A stretch of 32,196 bases of DNA from positions 1-32,196 of IMG/VR virus record IMGVR_UViG_3300044695_003060. The stretch is one strand, 5' to 3'. The notes under the pieces were generated by a model. That model saw nothing but the letters and a program-made list of their open reading frames with translations, searched no databases and was not told the origin of the DNA. The translations under genes and the position numbers were made by a program. Shown here piece by piece: positions 1 through 7,054 of the stretch. How positions within the stretch are numbered: position 1 is the first letter of the stretch; each line of letters begins with the position of its first letter. The DNA comes from a virus.

Positions 1-2092
1 GTATATTGCCTTCTGGATAGTGGGAGTAGTTATAGTAAAGGTTTACGCTAATACTCATATCCACAAATTTCTGTAAAACTGCACATATGTTCAAAATGGC
101 TTTGTTATCTTTCATTTCCCAAGCTAACGTATAGTAGTTTTTTCTAGAGTTATAGTTTGGCACTAGCTGCTTTAAAACGCCGTTTTTAGCCTTCTTGTAA
201 GAAACTAGACTCCTGACAGGCTCTATTCCGTTTGTGCTGTTCTGGATAACGCTAGATGACTCACATGGCATGATAGCGGTTAACGTAGAATGTCTTAAGC
301 CATGATCTGCGATTCTTGTTCTTAGTCCTTCCCAATCCATAGTGTACTCTGGACTAACTAGTTCGTCAACCGTTTTTTTGTACCAATCTATTGGTAATAG
401 ACCTTGTGCATACTTGGTGTCTTGAAATTTATTGCATGGCCCAAGTTTTTGTGCTAGTTTACAAGATTCGTTGAGTAGATGCCATTGAATTTTTTCCATT
501 GTGGAATGGACCAGCTTTAAAGTTTCTGGATCATCATACTTTAACTTTTGCTTTGCTAAGTATGCTGCAAAATTAGTAATGCCTATACCAAGAGATCTAC
601 GATTTTTCGTAAAATTTTCTCCAGCAAGAACTGGATAATCTTGATAATCTATCACGCTTTCTAATGTCTGAACAGCCATAGCACAAGCCATCTGTATGTC
701 TCTGTCATCTTCCATCTCTAAAAGATTCAGTGCTGATAAAATACAGATGCCTATTTCTCCATTTGGATCATCTATAGAAGTTATAGGTTGTGTTGGATGG
801 ATTATTTCTTGACACAAATTACTCATGTAAACAGGAACTAACCAAGATCCATGCTCATTTGCATTGTCAATATTCATTACATATATGCGTCCAGTTTCTA
901 GTCTTTCTTTAGCAAATATTTCTGCTAATTTTCTAGCACTGATTTTTTTCTTCATCTTGACATATCTGTTATTCTCATACTTCTCGTATAGCTTTTTGAA
1001 ATCTTCGTTGTCATTCATAGAACTATACAAGCCGCCCGTTTCTTCTGGATTGAATAACGTAATGTCTTCGTTCTTAATCAAGCGTTCGTAGAATAACTTA
1101 TTAAACTGTACAGAGTAATCTAGTTTACGCACTCTGTTATCGTCTGTGCCAGCATTGTTCTTTAATGTCATTACATCTTCTATTTCATAATGCCAGAATG
1201 GAATATGTACTGTTGCTGATCCTCCACGAATTCCATTTTGACTAGTGGCTTTTACCGTAGACTCAAATATCTTTAAGTATGGGATAAGACCAGTGTGTAT
1301 TACTTCTCCACCGCGAATACTTGCATTGATTGGTCTAATGCGTCCTATATTCAGTCCTATGCCAGCACGACGAGCAGTATATTTACCAACGGCATGTACG
1401 CTAGAAAAAATGGAGTTTAGATCATCCTCAACGTCTACAAGAACACAACTTGCAAATTGCTTAATTTTTGTTCTTACGCCAGCCATAATTGGTGTTGGTA
1501 AATTGATCTTAAAAGTAGAAAAACACTCATAAGCTTTCTTGACTTCTTCTACCGTGTTGAATAGTGCTAATGCTATGCAAATGTAGGCAAATTGTGGAGT
1601 TTCATATATCTCTCCTGTTGCACGATTTTTTACAAGGTACTTGTCTATTAACTGCTGCAAACCAGCATATGTGAATAGATAGTCTCTGTCGTGGTCTATT
1701 ATTTTATCTAATTCACTCAGCTGATCAGAAGTCCACTTATTGAGTATTTCTTTATCGTAGACATCGCTTTCTACATTTTTTTCTATGTGCTTTTTTAAGG
1801 TCGGTGGATTATCATATCTTTCCCAAAGATCTTTTCTTAGGGACATGTTCAACAACCTTGATGCAACATATTGATAATTAGGTTTTGAGCTTGATGTTAA
1901 ATCGTTAGCAGATTTGATAAGTATTTGATGTATGTCTCTTGTGTTTATTCCATCCTTTAAGGATAGATGGGCATTCATTTCTATGTCCGACCAAGAAACA
2001 TTTGCTATATCCTTTATAGCCCATTCTACTACTTTGTGGATTTTCTCCACGTTATATTTTTCAAAAGAACCATTCCTTTTTTGAACCTGCAT
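1..2092 (-). CDS. nrdA: Ribonucleoside-diphosphate reductase, large (alpha) subunit, 3' end missing
   Basis: Class I ribonucleotide reductase catalytic subunit, which reduces NDPs to dNDPs for phage DNA synthesis. My translation starts at the ATG ending at 2092 (MQVQKRNGSFEKYNVEKIHK), an N-terminal ATP-cone giving allosteric control. Further on I read SNLCQEI followed by NGEIGIC, matching the NLCxE active-site block and the second catalytic cysteine. I also read a GLRHSTLTAIMPCESSS block and, at the window edge, DMSISVNLYYNYSHYPEGNI, all typical of NrdA. About 697 codons are present. The E. coli protein is 761 residues, so roughly the last 60 residues, including the C-terminal redox cysteines, lie beyond base 1. 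The frame is uninterrupted and I see no intein. AGGGGA precedes the start. The beta subunit NrdB is not in the window and may follow to the left. Family assignment is very secure. Confidence 0.96.
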   Translation of the reverse strand, partial: MQVQKRNGSFEKYNVEKIHKVVEWAIKDIANVSWSDIEMNAHLSLKDGINTRDIHQILIKSANDLTSSSKPNYQYVASRLLNMSLRKDLWERYDNPPTLKKHIEKNVESDVYDKEILNKWTSDQLSELDKIIDHDRDYLFTYAGLQQLIDKYLVKNRATGEIYETPQFAYICIALALFNTVEEVKKAYECFSTFKINLPTPIMAGVRTKIKQFASCVLVDVEDDLNSIFSSVHAVGKYTARRAGIGLNIGRIRPINASIRGGEVIHTGLIPYLKIFESTVKATSQNGIRGGSATVHIPFWHYEIEDVMTLKNNAGTDDNRVRKLDYSVQFNKLFYERLIKNEDITLFNPEETGGLYSSMNDNEDFKKLYEKYENNRYVKMKKKISARKLAEIFAKERLETGRIYVMNIDNANEHGSWLVPVYMSNLCQEIIHPTQPITSIDDPNGEIGICILSALNLLEMEDDRDIQMACAMAVQTLESVIDYQDYPVLAGENFTKNRRSLGIGITNFAAYLAKQKLKYDDPETLKLVHSTMEKIQWHLLNESCKLAQKLGPCNKFQDTKYAQGLLPIDWYKKTVDELVSPEYTMDWEGLRTRIADHGLRHSTLTAIMPCESSSVIQNSTNGIEPVRSLVSYKKAKNGVLKQLVPNYNSRKNYYTLAWEMKDNKAILNICAVLQKFVDMSISVNLYYNYSHYPEGNI

Positions 2093-2133
2093 ATATATTA
2101 TCCCCTATCTAATCTAGTAGAAAGTAGAGAGTA

Positions 2134-2751
2134 TCACTCAAATATTTTTCTGAATAGTCTTTCGACTATAAATTTCAACACGACCGGCAACAAAACATAT
2201 AGCAAAATAAATGTAAGAATAGCGGAACCGTGTCGTTCTTCATTTCTGATGTTTTCTGTTATAAAATCTTTACATTGTTGCTTTAAAACTCTTTGTTCAG
2301 CAAATGAGGCTTCACGAAAAGCCTTGCTCTGATAGGCTATTGTAGCCCATTCAGTTCCGTAATGCAAGCACTTGGTTGCAAGTTTTTTTCTGGCATCGTC
2401 TTTAAATTCGCTTGATATGGCTTCTTCTATTTCCGAGAAATCAAACAGCTGACCATAGATTAGCTCTTGTGTTTTCTCATATGAAAAATCTATATCTGGA
2501 AGATATCTTAGCTTTATAGTACCGCCAGTTTCACCTAGACACAATCCATTAACGTGTGCCGAAAGTGTTATGAATCTTTTCCAGCTTAATCTTGGAGAAT
2601 TATCAACAAAGTCTAAAGAGATTGTGTCATTCTCTTTGGTTATCTTTATATTCAGAGGTTGTGGAAACTGAATATTGATATTATTTATTGAATAACCAGA
2701 TTCTGAAAAAATCTGATAAATTATATCTCTAACCTGTTTTAAGTCTATCAT
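2134..2751 (-). CDS. Unknown protein with C-terminal membrane anchor
   Basis: A 205-residue protein that I do not recognise. The N-terminal two thirds look soluble and mixed alpha/beta (about residues 20-110, with strands such as NIQFPQPLNIKI and GTIKLRYLPDIDF). A helical, charged stretch follows, then one hydrophobic segment near the C-terminus (about 178-196, ILTFILLYVLLPVVLKFIV) with a basic end, so it may be tail-anchored. I place the start at the ATG ending at 2751, which overlaps the stop of the upstream gene as ATGA. A TTG at 2772 in the same frame would add seven residues but has no support. It is the last gene of four consecutive small membrane-associated genes and is followed by nrdA. 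Function unknown. A role at the host envelope is only inferred from context. Confidence 0.75.
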   Translation of the reverse strand: MIDLKQVRDIIYQIFSESGYSINNINIQFPQPLNIKITKENDTISLDFVDNSPRLSWKRFITLSAHVNGLCLGETGGTIKLRYLPDIDFSYEKTQELIYGQLFDFSEIEEAISSEFKDDARKKLATKCLHYGTEWATIAYQSKAFREASFAEQRVLKQQCKDFITENIRNEERHGSAILTFILLYVLLPVVLKFIVERLFRKIFE

Positions 2752-3215
2752 TGTTTTTGTATTAATGACCAAGCAAGACCCATAAATTTTGCAGAGATGT
2801 CTGCCTTTTCTGTCTCTGTGAGTATGTGATTATCTTCACCAATACTTGACTTGAGCAGTTTTACTAATTCAACATCTAAATCATTGTACTTATCTTTTAA
2901 AGAATCAGTAAAAAAGAAACTCGCCGCCAAAACATAAACATCATTTGTTTGCTGATTATCGGCTGTATAGTTTGTTATGCGTGTGGCAAAATCTTGATTA
3001 AAAATTGCTAGCTTTGCTCTGTCTGTTGGGTCCGTAACAAGGTTAGAGATTGGTTGTACCAAATCTATTATATCTTGTGCTGGCTTTTTAATATCCAATA
3101 TAGCGATTTCATCTTTATCTATTACAACATTAGATGATTTTTGAATAGCTAAAACTAATCCGAATAAAACTAAACAGATTGCTACGGCGTTCTTTAAATT
3201 AAGATTGAACTTCAT
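2748..3215 (-). CDS. Unknown protein with N-terminal signal anchor
   Basis: A 155-residue protein of unknown function. Residues 9-25 (NAVAICLVLFGLVLAIQ) form one hydrophobic segment after a short basic N-terminus, giving a signal anchor with the rest probably outside the cytoplasmic membrane. The remainder is polar and largely helical, with no cysteines beyond the one in the anchor and no motif I recognise. The ATG start lies inside the end of the preceding gene (17-base overlap), and its own stop overlaps the next start as ATGA, so the four genes from 3797 down to 2134 appear translationally coupled. Together with the lipoprotein and the other anchored proteins it could be an envelope complex, a lysis helper or an exclusion system. 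Nothing in the sequence decides between these. Confidence 0.75.
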   Translation of the reverse strand: MKFNLNLKNAVAICLVLFGLVLAIQKSSNVVIDKDEIAILDIKKPAQDIIDLVQPISNLVTDPTDRAKLAIFNQDFATRITNYTADNQQTNDVYVLAASFFFTDSLKDKYNDLDVELVKLLKSSIGEDNHILTETEKADISAKFMGLAWSLIQKQ

Positions 3216-3486
3216 CTTCTAAAATCCCATTCAATAAAGGAAAGACTTCATCTAATTTTTGTGACGCTACATCTAGATGAAAATTGTCACATTTTGCTTT
3301 GAGTTGATACCACAAGCTGACAATTTCCAAAAACTCTTTTTGTTTATCTGAACTATTCTGGTTTGGTACTGTATTATTGTTTTTAAAGAATAGCTTCGAC
3401 ATCAGATATGAAAAATCTATGAAATTGGTCATTAGTAGTAATAGGCCCAACCCAATTGAGCCATATATAAGATAATTTATGTTCAT
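3199..3486 (-). CDS. Small unknown protein with N-terminal transmembrane segment
   Basis: A 95-residue protein with a single transmembrane segment at about residues 4-24 (NYLIYGSIGLGLLLLMTNFI), then a polar asparagine-rich linker and a helical C-terminal part ending in acidic residues. I chose the ATG ending at 3486 because it overlaps the upstream stop as ATGA and follows an AAAAGG sequence. A GTG at 3525 would add 13 residues that only shadow the upstream gene. Size and topology resemble an inner-membrane spanin, and the preceding gene encodes a lipoprotein. However, a long coiled coil typical of i-spanins is not obvious, so this is only a possibility. No family recognised. Confidence 0.7.
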   Translation of the reverse strand: MNINYLIYGSIGLGLLLLMTNFIDFSYLMSKLFFKNNNTVPNQNSSDKQKEFLEIVSLWYQLKAKCDNFHLDVASQKLDEVFPLLNGILEDEVQS

Positions 3487-3797
3487 TTTGGACCTTTTAA
3501 CGATGATTGACCATGATAGCGACACGGAGTTTTATGTCCGTCGCCTTGAACTATTATACCCGTTCCGCGACAAACGCACTTAGACGCATCTGGATTGGTT
3601 CCATCGTCTGGTAGTGGTTCTGGCTTTTTCTGGAACACTTCCTTTTCTGCTTTTATAAAAGAGTCTGTTGACTGCTTTTTCCATTCTTCAACATAAGAAG
3701 AATACATATTAGTTATGTCTTCATTTTCTACAAAACAAAAATTCGGGCTACAACAACCCAGCACAACCAAACCAAGTATGATCCATAGGTATTTCAT
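3483..3797 (-). CDS. Small lipoprotein with a CxCxGxG...CxxHG cysteine/histidine motif
   Basis: A 104-residue predicted lipoprotein. The start is the ATG ending at 3797, preceded by AGGTGA; an in-frame ATG at 3833 would lie in the upstream gene and spoil the signal peptide. Residues 1-15 (MKYLWIILGLVVLGC) form a classic type II signal peptide with lipobox VLGC, so Cys15 would be lipidated. After a helical, charged middle and a Pro/Asp-rich linker comes a compact motif with Cys74, Cys76, two glycines, the GDGHKTPC block around Cys92, and His95. Its spacing suggests a small metal-binding knuckle reminiscent of half of a DnaJ-type CxxCxGxG site, but it is not that family. It opens a coupled four-gene membrane cassette. 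An outer-membrane spanin or an exclusion lipoprotein are possible roles, and neither is shown. Confidence 0.75.
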   Translation of the reverse strand: MKYLWIILGLVVLGCCSPNFCFVENEDITNMYSSYVEEWKKQSTDSFIKAEKEVFQKKPEPLPDDGTNPDASKCVCRGTGIIVQGDGHKTPCRYHGQSSLKGPK

Positions 3798-3814
3798 TAT
3801 GTCACCTGCTTGTT

Positions 3815-4315
3815 TTAACCTATTCTCCAACATTCATCAATATTGTCATAGAATGTTGTTATGCTACTTCCGGGAGTTAATACATAATCATTGCCAGATG
3901 CGCATTTTATTTGTGGACCACTTAAGGCTGCGATATGCAAAAAAGTGATATTAAAAGATCCAACATTTGAAAGTATTCTTATGTCGCTATAATCTCCCTC
4001 GCTATCTGGATATGGCTCTAATCCATCCACAGAGTAATTTCCAGTGGATGTTAGTCTGACTATTCTTGCTGTTCCTATGTCCAAAGACCCCACAACATCA
4101 TCTGTTATGGAGTCCGCTGTATCATAAGTATACAGTATATCATTTACTTCGCTATAGAAATCTGTGATATTGCTAACGGTATGACTATGTGGAAGATCTC
4201 TTATACTGGCTAGTGTTAATTTTTCTGTTGCTGTGCCAGCTTGATTATCTGAAGGAATCACGCCGCTAGGATGAGCGGTTCCTAAAGGTAGATCAGAAAT
4301 CTTAATATTTGACAT
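3815..4315 (-). CDS. Tail-fibre-associated structural protein
   Basis: A 166-residue protein probably belonging to the tail-fibre set. The N-terminal part (KISDLPLGTAHPSGVIPSDN) resembles short adaptor regions of phage fibres. Residues 43-52 (HSHTVSNITDF region) repeat the HTH...ITDF collar seen in the large fibre proteins at 7055-10318, 11453-12982 and 13004-14605. The C-terminal half is beta-rich and ends in a segment typical of fibre tips (SSITTFYDNIDECWRIG). The start is the ATG ending at 4315, one base after the upstream stop and following GGTGGA. A TTG at 4330 is less likely. It shares an operon with the gene ending at 4317. The exact place in the virion is unknown. Confidence 0.7.
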   Translation of the reverse strand: MSNIKISDLPLGTAHPSGVIPSDNQAGTATEKLTLASIRDLPHSHTVSNITDFYSEVNDILYTYDTADSITDDVVGSLDIGTARIVRLTSTGNYSVDGLEPYPDSEGDYSDIRILSNVGSFNITFLHIAALSGPQIKCASGNDYVLTPGSSITTFYDNIDECWRIG

Positions 4316-4316
4316 A

Positions 4317-4523
4317 TTATGTTCCACCAAAATAATAATTTACATCATCAAATCTATTTGTATACTTGCTTTCTAAAGCAGTATAGCCGATACTGGTTTC
4401 GTATGTCGCATTTAAAGTTTCGAATTCGCCTGTTCTTTGGCAATAAACGACACAAGTTGCGTTCTTCGGTGTTTCAACTCCGCTAACCACATTTGTAACT
4501 ACGTCTGTTGTTGAAATTGGCAT
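4317..4523 (-). CDS. Small protein in fibre region, unknown
   Basis: A 68-residue protein (MPISTTDVVTNVVSGVETPK...) with no recognised domain. It has a strong Shine-Dalgarno (AGGAGA, about 6 bases before the ATG) and is the first gene after the GTGTATA motif at 4567-4573, so it probably heads the late transcript that continues through the fibre-associated and membrane genes. Its composition (Thr/Val/Asn/Tyr-rich, predicted beta) fits a small virion or fibre accessory protein. Position is the only evidence for that. Confidence 0.6.
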   Translation of the reverse strand: MPISTTDVVTNVVSGVETPKNATCVVYCQRTGEFETLNATYETSIGYTALESKYTNRFDDVNYYFGGT

Positions 4524-4566
4524 GATATTCTCCTAAAAGTCATTTGTGGCCTAAGTGCTAATATAG

Positions 4567-4573
4567 TATACAC
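4567..4573 (-). promoter_or_regulatory. Candidate late promoter (GTGTATACTA)
   Basis: On the minus strand this reads ACAGTGTATACTATATTAG, 44 bases before the ATG of the gene at 4317-4523. The GTGTATA core is shared with sites at 10351, 19470 and 31893, each in a gap between genes. No -35 hexamer is evident. Late-promoter status is inferred from recurrence and position only. Confidence 0.55.
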
Positions 4574-4601
4574 TGTTCATAGATATAAAACAGCTGTGTT
4601 C

Positions 4602-6710
4602 CTAAACTATGCCAAGGATATTTGATCCGTTTACTCCCTTTCCGTATTGAAATTCTATGTCTGCATAAGTACCGTCATATCCGTTACTTATCATTTGTTC
4701 TGCTGATGATAGCGTAAATGTTCCAGTTCCCGTTATCGTTCCACCCCTATTTGTTGCTAAATTTTGAAATAGGGCATTGCCGCTGACTACGGCGGTAGAA
4801 TCTAAGTATGTTTCGTCACTTAAAGTTGCTAAATTAGTTACTAAAATTGCTATGCTAATGTATGGATAACTTCCGGTTGTGCTTATGTCATAAACAGATG
4901 GATTTGATGATGTATTGCTGGTTATATTATTTTGTACTATTACATTTTGATATGGCATAATTTCAGAAGGTACAGCGCCATATCCACTCGCGTTTGCAAA
5001 ATCTAAATACCAATTTCCGACAGTACTCCAATCCCCGTCATTCATTGGCCCACCAAAATATAACGTATATCCATAGTATGTTACGAATCCGGTTACTGTG
5101 CCACCGACCGGTTTTTCTGATGGGTAATAAACATCAACATCACCATTAATTGTTCCATCATTGCTAGAAGTGGATTGAAATATTACAGGATTGTAATTAT
5201 TTATTGTTCCTTGGTTATTAGACGAATCATTAAATGTTATATTTCCCGCCACCCCAGATGATTGAGTTAATGTAGCGCTCGTAGTTAAGTATGAAAAATC
5301 TCTAAAAAAAGCCGAATCACAAGTTATATCTATATTAATAAACGGATTAGACACTACAACCCCGGTTACTGTTAAGTCTCTAATAGTAGTATCTAAACTG
5401 CCCGTATTGCTACCAACGCTAGCTTCGACCAAAACATCATCTTTAGATATAGTTGGATTGGGCGGTGTTGTTTGGTTCATATGAGCAGAGTCGCTATACC
5501 AAAAATTTCCACCCCAATCTTCGCTGCTACTAGTATGATAAAAATATACTGTTCGTGCTGGATATCCACTGTAGGACAGTGTTCCGTTTATTGTGCCAGT
5601 ATACGAAAAAGGCGCTGGATGATCATAATATACGGTAACATTTAGTGTAACTGTACCACCAGTAAAAACGCTAGTACCATAGAACGATGCGTTTCCTGTT
5701 ATTGTGCCACTAATAAATTCACTAGAATCATTAAATACCACATCTCCTGTAATATTTGCTCCACCATAATTAGAATGTCCTAGTTCGGATGTACTATTGA
5801 AAGTAACAGTTCCAGAAGCACTAATATCGGTATTACCAGTTACATAGGAATTTCCATTAAATATAGCGTTGGTACAAATTATGTCTGGACCCGCATACAT
5901 ACTATCTCCAATGTAGTATGTATCTGATACTGTTAATGTAGACGCTACGTTTAGAGCATATGGTGTACTCATAGTTAAACTATAATTTATTGTAGCATTA
6001 TTACAGTACATGTCTGTTGTTGTATTGTAAATAGATCCACCAATTATTACATCATCGCTATTAGATGGAATATCGTATGATTGCTGAGTATAGCTACTAT
6101 CAATCCACCAATTTAGATTATTATGCCAATCGTTACTAACGGCAGCATTGTAATATAGTGTTGAGTAATTAGTGTAAAAAGTACCACCAGCTATTGTTAA
6201 GTTTGATCCAACAGTACTAGTATATCCACTTTGATATATTAGATCACCTCCAGTAGCTATCCAATCTATAGGACCAGATCCAGTTATGTAAATATTACCA
6301 GACACATCAGCAATATTTGCTGATATCCCGCTTTCGGTTTGACCAGTACCAGCAAATGATAATATACCGTTAATATAAACTAAATCTCCAGCATGACCTA
6401 TTATACCACCATTATCACAAGTCACATCTCCATAAACTGTAGCAAATCCACCAATTTTTCCACCATTTTGTAACGTAACTTCTGGAGAATAAAGATCTAT
6501 AGCAGTTATTATACCACCACTATCAATAGTTGTAGTATTTACAGTTGGCGTAGTAGAACTCGCTGTGTCCACAGGAGATGATATAACAACATCATCGCCG
6601 CTAGTTGGTGTTTGTCCAGAAGTTCCTCCAGATGGAGCGTCATACCAATTTGTAGAATCATCCCAATCTGTTGGTGCTGTGCCGCCACCTAAAAAATAAT
6701 ATGTAGCCAT
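4602..6710 (-). CDS. Large repeat adhesin / tail-fibre protein, predicted beta-helical
   Basis: A 702-residue protein built from four tandem units. Each unit opens with a signature of YxF...W...NWY...P...DDVhh, at about residues 4-43 (TDWDDSTNWYD, SGDDVVI), 185-223 (NDWHNNLNWWID, NSDDVII), 387-428 (EDWGGNFWYSD, SKDDVLV) and 549-592 (GDWSTVGNWYLD, PYQNVIV). Between them are many short strand-turn repeats rich in G, T, S and N (for example GTITGNASFYG, GGTVTLNV), as in right-handed parallel beta-helices. This arrangement is common in bacterial surface adhesins and phage fibres or tailspikes. No catalytic motif for polysaccharide cleavage is visible. It has a GAGGA site before the ATG and lies between small fibre genes, consistent with receptor binding. 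The product name is inferred from composition and context. Confidence 0.75.
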   Translation of the reverse strand: MATYYFLGGGTAPTDWDDSTNWYDAPSGGTSGQTPTSGDDVVISSPVDTASSTTPTVNTTTIDSGGIITAIDLYSPEVTLQNGGKIGGFATVYGDVTCDNGGIIGHAGDLVYINGILSFAGTGQTESGISANIADVSGNIYITGSGPIDWIATGGDLIYQSGYTSTVGSNLTIAGGTFYTNYSTLYYNAAVSNDWHNNLNWWIDSSYTQQSYDIPSNSDDVIIGGSIYNTTTDMYCNNATINYSLTMSTPYALNVASTLTVSDTYYIGDSMYAGPDIICTNAIFNGNSYVTGNTDISASGTVTFNSTSELGHSNYGGANITGDVVFNDSSEFISGTITGNASFYGTSVFTGGTVTLNVTVYYDHPAPFSYTGTINGTLSYSGYPARTVYFYHTSSSEDWGGNFWYSDSAHMNQTTPPNPTISKDDVLVEASVGSNTGSLDTTIRDLTVTGVVVSNPFINIDITCDSAFFRDFSYLTTSATLTQSSGVAGNITFNDSSNNQGTINNYNPVIFQSTSSNDGTINGDVDVYYPSEKPVGGTVTGFVTYYGYTLYFGGPMNDGDWSTVGNWYLDFANASGYGAVPSEIMPYQNVIVQNNITSNTSSNPSVYDISTTGSYPYISIAILVTNLATLSDETYLDSTAVVSGNALFQNLATNRGGTITGTGTFTLSSAEQMISNGYDGTYADIEFQYGKGVNGSNILGIV

Positions 6711-6721
6711 TTATATCCTCA

Positions 6722-7039
6722 TTATAGTGATTTAACAATCATTTCATTGCTTGGAACTAGTGTTTTTAACACCGAAGCTGGATCATTTCCAAGAACTTCA
6801 AGGACTCGTTCTTCTAGTTGAGCCTGAGTATAATCACCAACAGCATCATAGTCCTCACCACTCCACAATACCAAAGGAATTGGAAAAGGGGTGATACGCA
6901 CACTACAGGTTTTCTTATTTACATCATCAAGAATAAGTAACTTTAATGATGATAGTGTTATTGGTGGTAAAGTTTTAAATGATCCGTCACGTTTGAGTAT
7001 AGGATCAACATTAACAACTATTGGATTATCTAAGTTCAT
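6722..7039 (-). CDS. Unknown small protein between fibre genes
   Basis: A 105-residue protein. The N-terminal half is beta-like (NPIVVNVDPILKRDGSF...SSLKLLILDDVNKKTCSVRITPFP) and the C-terminal half helical (DYTQAQLEERVLEVLGNDPASVLKTL). I do not recognise the family. It sits 15 bases after the 1087-residue fibre gene and 11 bases before the 702-residue adhesin gene, so it is probably co-expressed and might be a fibre chaperone or a small structural subunit. That role is inference from position. Confidence 0.6.
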   Translation of the reverse strand: MNLDNPIVVNVDPILKRDGSFKTLPPITLSSLKLLILDDVNKKTCSVRITPFPIPLVLWSGEDYDAVGDYTQAQLEERVLEVLGNDPASVLKTLVPSNEMIVKSL

Positions 7040-7054
7040 AAATTTTCTCCACTA

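Noticed and set aside
864-1532. Plus-strand reading frames opposite nrdA
   Set aside because: nrdA is certain on the other strand by its active-site blocks; these frames are shadows.
1-2092. Intein or intron in nrdA, common in phages
   Set aside because: The frame is continuous and its length to the SVNLYYN block fits an uninterrupted NrdA.
2752-2772. TTG start extending the 205-residue membrane protein
   Set aside because: The ATG at 2751 overlaps the upstream stop as ATGA; the extension has no ribosome site.
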